IMG/VR virus record: IMGVR_UViG_3300032011_002687
Coordinates: 1-64,000 of that record
Origin: a virus
Reading direction: 5' to 3' (one strand)
DNA length: 64,000 nt
The notes under the pieces are model-generated. The model saw only the letters and a list, made by a program, of their open reading frames with translations. It ran no database searches and was not told where the DNA came from. Position numbers and translations under genes: made by a program. Shown here one piece after another: positions 36,031 to 45,689 of the stretch; position 1 is the first letter of the stretch; each line of letters opens with the position of its first letter.

Positions 36031-38769
36031 TTAAAAATCAATAGTTAATCCTATGTTTGCATATCTTGGTGTTCCAAGAAATACTTCAGAATTATGAGCT
36101 AAGTGAAGTTTATCACCATACCCATTGTATTTACTATTGTCAACGGCATCTTGTACGAAAACTTCATCAAGTGCGTTAAAGATGTGACCTGTAATAGTCA
36201 AATCTAAACCACCAATACTTGGAAGTTTGTAAGATGCGTGTAAATCAAGTTTTGAGTAACCAGGAGCTTCCCAAACTTGTGTTCTATCTGCAACTCCATC
36301 AGAATCCACTTCTCTTGAATCAGGACTCCAATCTGCATAGTTCTTATCATATACATTGTAAAGTGCTTGTAATCTCAATCCCTTAATAGGTTTAAGTGTT
36401 ACACCCAATATATAAGATGATTGTGGTTGGTCACCAACAAATAAACCATCAAGTGCATATGCATATTCAGTAGTTTGATAACCAATTACTTGGTTGTCAT
36501 CGTTATATTGAGATTCTTGGTAAGTACCATTGGCATCACCATCGAATTTCCAACCACCGAATGAAGCAATTAAATCAAGTTCTACCATATCGTGTGGTAA
36601 TACTTTTACTTCAAGTTCTGTACCTTGATGTTTCTGATTAACACCTCTTAAAAAGATTACATCAGTATCACCTGAATCACCTTGACCCGTGTCAACATTA
36701 CGAGTAAGGTTTCTATCTTTCCAATCTGTGTTATATACGGAAACATTAACTGCAACTTTATCATTTGCATATCCCAGTCCAACTTCTGTTGATAAGAATT
36801 TCTCATTATCTGGGTCGGATGAGACCGTACCAGAATAATCAATTACATTATCAAGAATTGGTGCTTTTTCTACATATCCTGAGTTGATGAATGAAGTAAC
36901 ACCTGGAATAATTTCATAGTGTACTCCACCTTTAACTTGAAATGATGAAATAGCATCGGCAGTAATTTTCTCGTTTTCTACTGAAAAATGGTCTTGATAT
37001 GAGTATTGAATAGATGATACCCCACCCATTCCATATACATTTAGATTATCTTTCGTGTAGTTACCTTGAACAAATCCACCTAACCAATCGACAGTAGTAG
37101 TGTTGTGATAAGCAATAATATCACCTAAACCAACAACTTTCCCATCTGGTGCATTTTTATCTGCAAAATCAACATAGTAATCACCACCTAATAAATCACG
37201 AACTTCACGAGCGTGTTCTATTTCAGCAGTTCTCCAGTCAATACCTGTCTGAAACTCTAAATTATCATTTACTTTGTAATTTAATTTAGAGATTAATCCG
37301 TATGTGTCCTGTCTGTTGATTGAGTTTCTAAGAATACCTGTGGAACGCTTGTCTGTTTCAGAGTAATCAGCATCGATATTAGTACGATTCTGTTCAATCT
37401 CTCCATTCCAATCCCACATCCAAGGCGAACTTGAATACCAAGCATTATCTGCTACAGCAGGTGTTCTCATTACACTACCATAAGTACCAGTTCCACCACC
37501 TGAACCACCACTCCAATAAAGAACTGATGATAATTTAGTTTTATCATTTATCTCTAAAAAGTGATTTAGATTCACTAATGGTTTATGGAAGAAATTCTCC
37601 CTTTCATTAAGAAAGTTTGAATTGTATCTTTTGGTTGTGTTTGCTCCATACATATACCAATATTGTTCTCCAGTGTAGTCGGAACTAACTGGTGCCCAAT
37701 TTTGACTAAAGAATCTACCAGCTTCAGTTTCGAATTTGTTACCCTCTGCAAAAGCATCAGTATCATATCCGTCAATATCACCAGCTAACTCTTGTGAGTA
37801 AGTAGCAATATTCTGTTTGTATAGATTTTGTCCGTGTCTTTGTGGAGCACCGATTGCATACAACTCAAATCGTTGTTTATCGGATACTGCGTAAGAACTT
37901 CCAAAATAATAAGCCCAAGCATCTGTCCAGTTTCCATCAATGATACCATCACCAGTCTTACGAACAATTGTTCCAGCCAGTGCAAGTTTATCACCAATTA
38001 AACCTGTATTATAGTTAATAGTAGTTTTAAGAAAACCACCATCTCCTGTTTCTTGTTTGAACTTACCACCCTTTTCATATTTAGCAGGGTCTGTAATGAT
38101 ATTCATAGTTCCACCAATAGAAGGTGTTGCTAAATTAACAGCAGATAGTCCTCTTTGTAACTGAATAGATTGAGCAGCATCTGCAACTCCATCCCAATTA
38201 CTCCAATAAACCCATCCGTTCTCCATATCATTTTGGGGAACACCATTAATCATTACCGCAACATTTCGTTGGTTAAATCCACGAACATTGATTCTTGCAT
38301 CACCAGCACCACCACCTTGTTGAGTTGCATATACACTTGGTGTAGTATTCAAAGCCATTGGAACATCTTGAGAACCTAATCTCAATTCCATTTCTTCTTT
38401 ACTAACCATTGAATAAGCAACAGGTGTTGTTGCAACAGCTCTTGAAGCCAAAACTTCAACATCTGTTAGAGTAAGAGCATCAACTGCCAAAGCAATATCT
38501 ACTTTTACTTCACTATCACTCACAACAACCTCTTTAGATTGAGATGAGTATCCTATGAATGAAGCAGTAATAGTATAAGTTCCAGCTTCTACTGAAATTG
38601 TAGTAAGACCTGTCTCGTTAGTAACACCACCGAGTTCAGTTCCCTCTACCACTACATTTGCTCCAACCAAAGGGTTATATTCTGCATCTTTAACATCAAC
38701 AACGATGGATTGAGCGAACAATCCTGTCATCAATACGAAAGATGCTATTAGTTTACGATATATATTCAT
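36031..38769 (-). CDS. TonB-dependent outer-membrane receptor
   Basis: 912 residues. Signal peptide 1-19 (ends GLFAQ), a carboxypeptidase-regulatory-like beta sandwich at about 20-95 (GANVVVEGTELGG, FIGYSSQ), plug at about 110-230 with RINVRGFNQRNVAVMINGVPQND and GGTMNIIT, and a barrel to the end, closing with a terminal Phe (IGLTIDF). Such proteins import siderophores, glycans or vitamins with TonB energy. Finding one between phage polymerase and reductase genes is unusual. It has its own promoter, strong AGAGGAG ribosome site and terminator. The substrate is unknown. Confidence 0.93.
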   Translation of the reverse strand: MNIYRKLIASFVLMTGLFAQSIVVDVKDAEYNPLVGANVVVEGTELGGVTNETGLTTISVEAGTYTITASFIGYSSQSKEVVVSDSEVKVDIALAVDALTLTDVEVLASRAVATTPVAYSMVSKEEMELRLGSQDVPMALNTTPSVYATQQGGGAGDARINVRGFNQRNVAVMINGVPQNDMENGWVYWSNWDGVADAAQSIQLQRGLSAVNLATPSIGGTMNIITDPAKYEKGGKFKQETGDGGFLKTTINYNTGLIGDKLALAGTIVRKTGDGIIDGNWTDAWAYYFGSSYAVSDKQRFELYAIGAPQRHGQNLYKQNIATYSQELAGDIDGYDTDAFAEGNKFETEAGRFFSQNWAPVSSDYTGEQYWYMYGANTTKRYNSNFLNERENFFHKPLVNLNHFLEINDKTKLSSVLYWSGGSGGGTGTYGSVMRTPAVADNAWYSSSPWMWDWNGEIEQNRTNIDADYSETDKRSTGILRNSINRQDTYGLISKLNYKVNDNLEFQTGIDWRTAEIEHAREVRDLLGGDYYVDFADKNAPDGKVVGLGDIIAYHNTTTVDWLGGFVQGNYTKDNLNVYGMGGVSSIQYSYQDHFSVENEKITADAISSFQVKGGVHYEIIPGVTSFINSGYVEKAPILDNVIDYSGTVSSDPDNEKFLSTEVGLGYANDKVAVNVSVYNTDWKDRNLTRNVDTGQGDSGDTDVIFLRGVNQKHQGTELEVKVLPHDMVELDLIASFGGWKFDGDANGTYQESQYNDDNQVIGYQTTEYAYALDGLFVGDQPQSSYILGVTLKPIKGLRLQALYNVYDKNYADWSPDSREVDSDGVADRTQVWEAPGYSKLDLHASYKLPSIGGLDLTITGHIFNALDEVFVQDAVDNSKYNGYGDKLHLAHNSEVFLGTPRYANIGLTIDF

Positions 38770-38793
38770 AAATCGTCTCCTCTGTTTGTTTTG

Positions 38794-38823
38794 TTAAGAC
38801 ACATTTTTTACCAGGTGTGTCAA
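38794..38823 (-). promoter_or_regulatory. Promoter of the receptor gene with overlapping inverted repeat
   Basis: Minus strand TTGACA at 38823-38818, 18 bases, TCTTAA at 38799-38794. A perfect 6-base inverted repeat (GACACA at 38798-38803, TGTGTC at 38816-38821) spans the spacer and could be an operator. Start codon 25 bases downstream. Confidence 0.6.
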
Positions 38824-38853
38824 CTGCCTGTGTATGTGAAGTTTTCCACATAT

Positions 38854-40875
38854 TTAGTTTGCGTAATCTTGGTCATCATTATCACCAGTTGTCGGTGTGA
38901 TTTCTACATCACAAAAATCACCATCACAAAATTTTTCTATATTTGCTTCTTCCGCCTTGATTACACCAAAGTTTAATTTACCAAGTTTCTTAACATCTTT
39001 ATTATATTGTTTTTCATCAATTGCTTCATACGGCATTTGTTTGTATGCTCCATAATCGTGTCTTGGTAGTAAACTAATTCCCTTTAAATGATATTGAAAA
39101 TAGTTTAATACTTGTGGTATCATTTCACCCTCTGTATCAGGATTAAATGTGACAGTACAACTTACTTGATTATCAGCCCAATGTCTTTGCATAAATGCTG
39201 CTAAACTGAATTGTTCCCAAATGGATAATTCTCCGACTGTTCTAATTCCCTCTCCTACATCGACAGGAACTTCAACAACCATAGTGGTATCCTCTGAACC
39301 AAATGCAGGTTCTACTTTATATCCTGCCTTTTTCAATGGTTCTAACAAATCTGAATGTTTCGATACTCTAATTCTTCTTGTATAGAATCTTGATTCAGGA
39401 TAATGTAATCCAGGTGTTGAACCTGCTAATAGTGATACTGTCCCACTTGGTTTAACACTTGTAGTTTTAATTGATTTTGGTACTGCAAACCAATCTGAAT
39501 ACATATTATCCCATTCTTGTATAGTATCGTATCCCTCTTCTAACCAATTCTTTAATTCGTGTAAACCACGATTAGTAATGAACTGAGCAATTCCACTCAC
39601 ACTACATCCAATTCTACGATTTCTCAACATCACACGATTAGTATCACTCCAATGAGTTCTACCTAATGTTACTGTCTTTGCATACAAATAAGCATATTTT
39701 AATGTTCTCTGATAATCCTCTAATGAATCGTGGTTACTTGGAAATGTTTCCACTAAACAACATAACTCATATGATTCTAATGATTGTTCCAAACAAGGAT
39801 TACCACCCATTACTCTATGGTCTTTATCATCTCCACCATTTTTCATACGAGAATAATGTCTCATATTTTCTAACCACGCAAATCCAGGTTCACCATTATC
39901 ATTAATTCTTTTTGATGCCTCTGTATAATCCATACCAAGTTCAGCAAATATTGAATTATTAGATGTCCAACCATATTGTTCTCTATGTGGATTTACTTTA
40001 TAGTTCTTTAAATCTAAATACTCTTCATTGTGTGGGTCACCAAATACAATCTCTGCAGTTCTTCTCACATTACCCGCAACAACACACTTACCGATTAGAT
40101 TCATAATATCTACGATGGTTGTTATTGTTATTGGTTTTCCACTATTTTTTTCTAATGTTTCTCTAACAGTCTCGTGTACTTCCATTAGTGGTTCAGGACC
40201 TGAACTTACTCCTCCAAAACCTTTGATTGGAACACCTGCTAATCTGATTAAACTATAATCAAATACAACTTCCCCTTGTCCGTGAAAGTAACTTTCTAAT
40301 AAAAGTTGTAGTGATTCTACCCAACCCTCACGAGTATCTGGTATTTGGAAATTCTGCTCATCTCTTTTGATATCAATACCTTTAATATCTATCTCACCAG
40401 CACCCTTTGTATCGAAACCAACACCAACTCCTAACATACTTGCATCCATCAAGAAACAAAATGGTTTGGAATAATCTTCTTTGATTGTTTTTGTTGATAC
40501 GAATGCACAATTATTTAGTGCTGCATATAAACCTTTTTCTTCTGTGATTGCCGTTCCCATAGCCCATAAACCACGACCTGGTGGAAGAAACTTCATTGTA
40601 AAGATTCTTTCATACATATCTTGTGCGGATTTTTGTGCTTGCCAAGGATTCCAACCTAATTGATGAGATTCAATCCAATTCATTTGCATTGTATAAGTTC
40701 CCTCTACAACTCTTTGGACAGTTTCCCACCATCTTTCATTTTTTCCATCTTCTTTAATTCTTGAATAAGTTCTCATATAAACTAATTCACCTAACCCATT
40801 AAAACCGAAAGGCGGTTTCTTTCTTTTGTACTTATCTATAAAGTTATCTGATAACTTGAACTTATGTTTTCCCAT
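38854..40875 (-). CDS. Class II (cobalamin-dependent) ribonucleotide reductase, monomeric RTPR type
   Basis: 673 residues. The active-site set is visible: Cys in NNCAFVST near 123, NPCLE near 359-363 (radical Cys and Glu), LCCL near 372, the phosphate-binding SVKPSGTVS, and a C-terminal CDGDFC redox pair (CX4C) as in RTPR. It makes deoxynucleotides from ribonucleotides with adenosylcobalamin, so the phage depends on host B12. Start 40875 is used because GGAG, inside an upstream in-frame ATGGAG at 40890, is placed correctly for it. Confidence 0.93.
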   Translation of the reverse strand: MGKHKFKLSDNFIDKYKRKKPPFGFNGLGELVYMRTYSRIKEDGKNERWWETVQRVVEGTYTMQMNWIESHQLGWNPWQAQKSAQDMYERIFTMKFLPPGRGLWAMGTAITEEKGLYAALNNCAFVSTKTIKEDYSKPFCFLMDASMLGVGVGFDTKGAGEIDIKGIDIKRDEQNFQIPDTREGWVESLQLLLESYFHGQGEVVFDYSLIRLAGVPIKGFGGVSSGPEPLMEVHETVRETLEKNSGKPITITTIVDIMNLIGKCVVAGNVRRTAEIVFGDPHNEEYLDLKNYKVNPHREQYGWTSNNSIFAELGMDYTEASKRINDNGEPGFAWLENMRHYSRMKNGGDDKDHRVMGGNPCLEQSLESYELCCLVETFPSNHDSLEDYQRTLKYAYLYAKTVTLGRTHWSDTNRVMLRNRRIGCSVSGIAQFITNRGLHELKNWLEEGYDTIQEWDNMYSDWFAVPKSIKTTSVKPSGTVSLLAGSTPGLHYPESRFYTRRIRVSKHSDLLEPLKKAGYKVEPAFGSEDTTMVVEVPVDVGEGIRTVGELSIWEQFSLAAFMQRHWADNQVSCTVTFNPDTEGEMIPQVLNYFQYHLKGISLLPRHDYGAYKQMPYEAIDEKQYNKDVKKLGKLNFGVIKAEEANIEKFCDGDFCDVEITPTTGDNDDQDYAN

Positions 40876-40991
40876 TTTGAAACTCTCCATTTTTAAATTT
40901 AATTATACCTATTATATGTATGATATATACTTGATTATATTAGCAATATATACATTTTTTTCGAAGTTTAAAAAAGATTTTCTTTGAAGTT

Positions 40992-42353
40992 TTATTCAAA
41001 CCCCTCACCATCGAAATCTTTCTTCTTTTGAGCCAAGGTTTTACGAAGATACTCATCTGCATTATTCATTTTACCTTGTACTTCTTTACCACCTTGAGTG
41101 TTGGTATCATATATTTGTATGAAACCTGTGTTTGTGTTGATGGTTGCTGGGAAAGTGATTCCATCAGGTCCAAATCTGTTTTTAATGACATGGAATCTAC
41201 CTGTATTTGCTATCTTATCCTCAACCTTTCTTGACATACTCATTACAAAATCTGAAGTCATAACTTTAGAGTAATCCTCTGATACTTTACTTGCATCAAT
41301 TACATCTTCTTCTAATGATGAACGATTTGCTTGTGATGCAGTCCATACTGGAATATCAAATTCCCCTGCCATACCACGAAGTTCCTCATAGACATGTCCT
41401 ATCTGATGTCGTTTCTCTGTGAAGTTAGATGTTGATTTCATAATATCAGCATAATCCACAATAACCATATCAGGTTTGATACCTTGCAGTTCACATTGTT
41501 GTAAATGTGCAGTTATTGTGTTTACACTTGCAGTTCTTGTTGGGTAATACTTAATGATTAAATTACCTTTAAGTTTACCTATTGCTTTTAATACTTCTTC
41601 TTTATAATATTGTAAGTTACCCGTTGGTTGTCCACTAACAATTGTATCATATCGTAACCCAACATACTGAGCATTTAACTCTAATGTATAATGGATTACG
41701 GTCTTACCTTGTTTAACTGCGTGAGCACCAATAGCTTGTAATGTCCAAGATTTACCAATACCAGCAGGAGCAACTACAACTCCAAGTTCACCACCTGCCA
41801 AACCACCATCCATCAAATCATTTACACTATCCCAACCTGTAGGTAAACATTCTCTTGCTTGTTGATTCATCCTTTCATCAAAACCTGTAATGTACTCGTG
41901 TCCGATATCTCTCTCCATACCAGCAGTCATCGCTTTATCAATCAAACCCTTGATTTCATCATATCTTTGAGCTTCTAACAACTCAACACTATCCATAATT
42001 GCATTCTTAACAACTTGATTCTTACAAAACTCTAATGTTTTTTCTTTTACAAACTCTAAATCAGTAGATTCCCTATACCCCCATGCATTTCTCAATGAAT
42101 CAACTATAGTAGTTTTTAATGTAGGATTATCTACCCCATCTATAATAACTTTAATTGCCTCCATTGTTGGTGGTGTTTTATATTTTTCAAAGTAATCTTT
42201 AATATTTTTGATAAGATATTTTGTAGAATCTGTATCAAAGTAACTTACTTCTAATATATCTACAATTTGTTTTGTAAACTTATTATCAAGCATTAAACTT
42301 GTAATTATTTTTGATTGGAACGATGTTCCGTATTGTACTAAATTTTCGCTCAT
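40992..42353 (-). CDS. 41: Replicative DnaB-type helicase (T4 gp41-like)
   Basis: 453 residues (T4: 475). Walker A APAGIGKS at 195-202, Walker B MVIVDYADIM, the conserved Gln/Asn strand VWTASQANRSS, and an N-terminal helical domain. It unwinds DNA ahead of the polymerase. No gp59 loader or gp61 primase is seen in this window. Confidence 0.92.
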   Translation of the reverse strand: MSENLVQYGTSFQSKIITSLMLDNKFTKQIVDILEVSYFDTDSTKYLIKNIKDYFEKYKTPPTMEAIKVIIDGVDNPTLKTTIVDSLRNAWGYRESTDLEFVKEKTLEFCKNQVVKNAIMDSVELLEAQRYDEIKGLIDKAMTAGMERDIGHEYITGFDERMNQQARECLPTGWDSVNDLMDGGLAGGELGVVVAPAGIGKSWTLQAIGAHAVKQGKTVIHYTLELNAQYVGLRYDTIVSGQPTGNLQYYKEEVLKAIGKLKGNLIIKYYPTRTASVNTITAHLQQCELQGIKPDMVIVDYADIMKSTSNFTEKRHQIGHVYEELRGMAGEFDIPVWTASQANRSSLEEDVIDASKVSEDYSKVMTSDFVMSMSRKVEDKIANTGRFHVIKNRFGPDGITFPATINTNTGFIQIYDTNTQGGKEVQGKMNNADEYLRKTLAQKKKDFDGEGFE

Positions 42354-42365
42354 TATAACTCTATA

Positions 42366-42554
42366 TTAAATATCCAGATTTGAGTACAAATCTTGAACTT
42401 TTTTATCATAAAACTCTTTTCTTTTCTTATCACGATATCTCTGTCGTGCTTTTGCTTTTATCTCTTCAGCATTCCTCTTATAATGCTCCATCTGCCATTT
42501 CTTTTGAGCATCGCGTTTCTCTTTATCTGAAAAGTATTTACGCTTTCTTCCCAT
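42366..42554 (-). CDS. Small basic protein, function unknown
   Basis: 62 residues, nearly one third Lys/Arg (MGRKRKYFSD, then KARQRYRDKK), a type of small protein seen beside HNH or replication genes in phages, probably nucleic-acid binding. GGAG lies six bases before the start; 17-base overlap with the RNase H gene. Confidence 0.68.
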   Translation of the reverse strand: MGRKRKYFSDKEKRDAQKKWQMEHYKRNAEEIKAKARQRYRDKKRKEFYDKKVQDLYSNLDI

Positions 42555-43602
42555 GCGTTTTCTCCGCCATAAAGTTTAATCTATTAAATGTTGAATGTAA
42601 CCAACTATCTAAATTTGGTAAAGCAGTGTACATTTTATCTTCCAAAAACATTTTTTGGAATTTATGTTTTACTAATCTCTGTATAGGATTCCCACAAATT
42701 TCTTGAATTTTTAACTTACTACTACCAGATATATTTATATCATCTAAATCCATAAGTTTCTTATTTAAAAGTAACTGGTCTGAAGAATTAGAAATTGCTT
42801 CACACAATTTATATTGCTTCTTCTTAGCATCTGCACTCTTAATAACATCCTCTATGGTGAACTTATGTGGTGATTCAAGCCAAGGAAACAATTTTAAAAG
42901 TGTTTTTATTCCTGCACCCTTGATACCTGGTATCCCATCAGATTTATCCCCATCCATAGTTCTGAATAGTAAAAAGTTTGTGGAACTTATACCATACTCT
43001 TTCAAGATTCGTTCTTCATCATACATTTTTTTCTTAGTAGGTGAGTACACCTTTATCCTATCATCAACCAATTGTAAGAAATCTTTATCGGTTGACATAA
43101 TAGTAACATTTTCCTTAAAAACATGCTTTGCTGAATATCCAATCACATCATCTGCTTCTATATTTTCTGCAGTAGTAACTGTCAATGGTAATAGTTCTAA
43201 GTATTCGATTACTCTATTTAACTGAGCAATCATCATCTTGTGTTCTTGTTCACGAGTTAAAGATATCCCATCTGTTCTATTCAAACGAAGAGACATCTTT
43301 CTTCCTGCCTTATACTCTGGAAATAATTTCCTACGGCGGTTAGACCCACCCTTACCATCAAATACTATGATAGTTCGAGTAGGTCTTACCATATTAATAG
43401 CGAATGCAACTGACCTTAAAAAACCTACTATTCCACCAATGTGAACCCCATCCTCATTAGTAGTAGGTACTGCGGTAAATACTCTAATAAAAGTATTTAA
43501 ACCATCAATCAATAAAACCGAGTCATTTGGCTCTCCACTATCTACCTTTCCGCCAGATTTTTTAATCTCTTCGAGTATAGATAAATGTTTCTGATTAATC
43601 AC
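42538..43602 (-). CDS. 5'-3' exonuclease / RNase H (FEN family, T4 rnh-like)
   Basis: 354 residues. N-terminal LLIDGLNTF (Asp), VFDGKGGSNRRRK, the EADDVIGY acidic cluster, STDKDFLQL and the MDGDKSDGIPGIKGAGIKT helix-hairpin-helix loop are the FEN set. It removes RNA primers. The start is GTG with GAGG six bases upstream, overlapping the UvsX stop by eight bases. Confidence 0.92.
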   Translation of the reverse strand: MINQKHLSILEEIKKSGGKVDSGEPNDSVLLIDGLNTFIRVFTAVPTTNEDGVHIGGIVGFLRSVAFAINMVRPTRTIIVFDGKGGSNRRRKLFPEYKAGRKMSLRLNRTDGISLTREQEHKMMIAQLNRVIEYLELLPLTVTTAENIEADDVIGYSAKHVFKENVTIMSTDKDFLQLVDDRIKVYSPTKKKMYDEERILKEYGISSTNFLLFRTMDGDKSDGIPGIKGAGIKTLLKLFPWLESPHKFTIEDVIKSADAKKKQYKLCEAISNSSDQLLLNKKLMDLDDINISGSSKLKIQEICGNPIQRLVKHKFQKMFLEDKMYTALPNLDSWLHSTFNRLNFMAEKTHGKKA

Positions 43603-44698
43603 CTAAGACCTCATCTGTGAACTCTACATCATCAATACCAAGTTTTTCTTTGTATTTTAATATAACCTTTTCACAAATGATACCATAGACATAGTCTTTC
43701 AACTCATCATCACTGGTAATCAACTCTTCCCAATCCTTTGATAAAAACTTATGGTCTTTACCATTCTGGTCTGTAAGAGTGTACCACGCACCACCTGATT
43801 TAACTAACTTGTGTTCTTTCAACACAGTCAACCAAGCTCCGTAGTTATCGATACCTCTATCAAAGTACATATCATAATCTGCATGTCGTAAAGGTGGACC
43901 AAGTCTGTTTTTCACAATCTGTGCTCTACACTTCATACCCAATACATTTTTAGCTGTATCTTTGATTTGTCCCATATTCTTCAACCTAATTCTTGTTGAA
44001 GCGTGGAATGGTAATGCTTTTCCACCACTTGTTGTCCAAGGGTCTCCGAACATTACTCCGAGTTTTTGTCTTAATTGATTAGTAAACACAAGTGCAACCT
44101 TTTGTCTACCAATCATTTGAGTAATCTTTCTCATTGCTTTTGATATAATGATTGCTTTTGCAGTAGCCCAACCATCTTTATCAAAATCTGCTTCCAACTC
44201 TACTTTCGTAGTAGCTGCGGCGAGTGAATCAACCATAATAGTTACTAACCTATCTTTGTCTGATTCTCTAACCTTAGTTACGATTTCTACAATCGCTTCA
44301 AAAATATCTTCTACTGTCTCTAAGTGTAAGTATAACATCTTACCCATATCAATTCCAATAACTGACATAAACTCTTGAGAAACTGATGTTTCAGTATCAA
44401 TATAAACTGCCACACCACCTTTCTTTTGAGTCTCTGCAAGTAGATGAGCACCAAGTAGTGATTTACCACTTGATTCTAATCCATTGATTTCTGTAATTCT
44501 ACCAACTGCAATTCCACCATCTGGTCTATTTGAAATAGCCAAATCTAACATAGAACTACCAGTAGAAATAAAATCCTTAATATCGGTAGGTGTATTATCC
44601 GTACCATCAAGAAAGTATGCTACTTTATTATCTTTGAATTTTTTATTTAAACTATCGGCCAATGTATCGGCCAACACATCGTGTACTGATGATGCCAT
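43595..44698 (-). CDS. uvsX: RecA-family recombinase (UvsX role)
   Basis: 367 residues. Walker A GLESSGKS at 73-80, YIDTETSVS with the catalytic Glu, MVDSLAAAT as Walker B, FTNQLRQKLGVMFGDP with the sensor Gln, followed by the L2 region. Strand exchange for recombination-dependent replication. The L1/L2 wording resembles bacterial RecA as much as T4 UvsX, so the family label is RecA-like. Confidence 0.92.
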   Translation of the reverse strand: MASSVHDVLADTLADSLNKKFKDNKVAYFLDGTDNTPTDIKDFISTGSSMLDLAISNRPDGGIAVGRITEINGLESSGKSLLGAHLLAETQKKGGVAVYIDTETSVSQEFMSVIGIDMGKMLYLHLETVEDIFEAIVEIVTKVRESDKDRLVTIMVDSLAAATTKVELEADFDKDGWATAKAIIISKAMRKITQMIGRQKVALVFTNQLRQKLGVMFGDPWTTSGGKALPFHASTRIRLKNMGQIKDTAKNVLGMKCRAQIVKNRLGPPLRHADYDMYFDRGIDNYGAWLTVLKEHKLVKSGGAWYTLTDQNGKDHKFLSKDWEELITSDDELKDYVYGIICEKVILKYKEKLGIDDVEFTDEVLGD

Positions 44699-44719
44699 AT
44701 TTTTTTCCTTATCAAATTA

Positions 44720-44785
44720 ATAGTGTGTAGTTAGGGAATACAATAACACCCATCTCTACTTTTGTTGTATGTTGCCACACACTAT
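44720..44785 (-). promoter_or_regulatory. Nested stem-loop between gp32 and uvsX genes
   Basis: A perfect 9-base stem (ATAGTGTGT at 44720-44728, ACACACTAT at 44777-44785) encloses a second 6-base stem (ATACAA at 44738-44743, TTGTAT at 44765-44770). No T-run follows on the minus strand, so it is not a plain terminator; a transcript-processing or translational control element between ssDNA-binding protein and recombinase is more likely. Confidence 0.7.
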
Positions 44786-44796
44786 ATTGTTATTAT

Positions 44797-45573
44797 TTAC
44801 GAGTTAAACAACTCATCAAAAGCATCACCAGTATTACTTACTTTAGATGTTTCGATTTCAGCTACATTTTCTTTAACGGCTTTCTCAGTTGATGATACTT
44901 CTGAATTTGTTGTTTCAGTAGTTTCCCCATCTGGATTTAACCATTCATTCAATACATCTGTCATATCATCATATGATAATTCTTGATATATCTCTGTAAT
45001 GTCTTGTTGTGCTTTAACTTTTTCCAATACTTCAGGTTCATCTGAGATTGGTGTTTGATTAGGTTTTACACGAATGTTAGTTTTAGGATAACTTGCTCCA
45101 CTCTCTTCTGCAGAGATAAACTCAACAACCACATCACGACCATTTACTGGGTCTGTAATATCACCATAATCAGGGTCTGCGATTACTGAAAGTAGTTCTT
45201 GATAAACTGTCTTTCCAAATCCCCAAAACTTCACACCTTGTGATTCTTCACCACGAACAATGACAGGAGCAAAAGTTCTCATTTTTGCTTCAAGTTTGCG
45301 TGATAACTGATAATCTTCCTTATTACCACTTGCTTTTAGTTTTTGAGCAAACTCTTCAATAGGGTCTGGTCTACCAAAAGAAATTGGTGATAAATAAGAG
45401 CGATTGCTCAGATTGTAGTGAAAAAATAATTCAATAAAAGGATTATCTTTATTGAATGAGTAAGGTACGATACGAATTTGAGTTTTACCTGGTTGTGGTT
45501 TCCAAAGACTGGAAGTTCGATTGTTAGTAGTTTGTAACTGCCCGAGGCGTTTTTTTATTGCATTTAAATCCAT
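44797..45573 (-). CDS. 32: Single-stranded DNA-binding protein (T4 gp32-like)
   Basis: 258 residues. N-terminal LNAIKKRLGQL resembles the gp32 'B' region for cooperativity; KTQIRIVPY, FFHYNL, VKFWGFGK belong to the core, and the C-terminal 60 residues are acidic. T4 gp32 holds zinc through three Cys and a His; this protein has no cysteine. It lies right before uvsX, fitting replication and recombination use. Confidence 0.85.
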   Translation of the reverse strand: MDLNAIKKRLGQLQTTNNRTSSLWKPQPGKTQIRIVPYSFNKDNPFIELFFHYNLSNRSYLSPISFGRPDPIEEFAQKLKASGNKEDYQLSRKLEAKMRTFAPVIVRGEESQGVKFWGFGKTVYQELLSVIADPDYGDITDPVNGRDVVVEFISAEESGASYPKTNIRVKPNQTPISDEPEVLEKVKAQQDITEIYQELSYDDMTDVLNEWLNPDGETTETTNSEVSSTEKAVKENVAEIETSKVSNTGDAFDELFNS

Positions 45574-45633
45574 TTCATATTCTCCATTTGTTTATGTTCA
45601 TTTTTCATTTGTTAATCAAGTGTAACCTTGATA

Positions 45634-45647
45634 CAATAATATATATC
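45634..45647 (-). promoter_or_regulatory. Candidate promoter element (GATATATATTATTG) before gp32
   Basis: Minus-strand member of the GATATWTATTATTR set, 60 bases before the gp32 start. T at position 6 is replaced by A compared with copies before tail genes. Confidence 0.45.
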
Positions 45648-45689
45648 AATTAAGATAGTTAAAATGTAATTTATTTTAGTTTTTTGCAA

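Noticed and set aside
36031-38769. Interpretation of the window as a bacterial chromosome because of the receptor and pilins
   Set aside because: Replication and tail genes of T4 type flank these genes on both sides with tight spacing, so phage origin is simpler. Misassembly remains a point to check.
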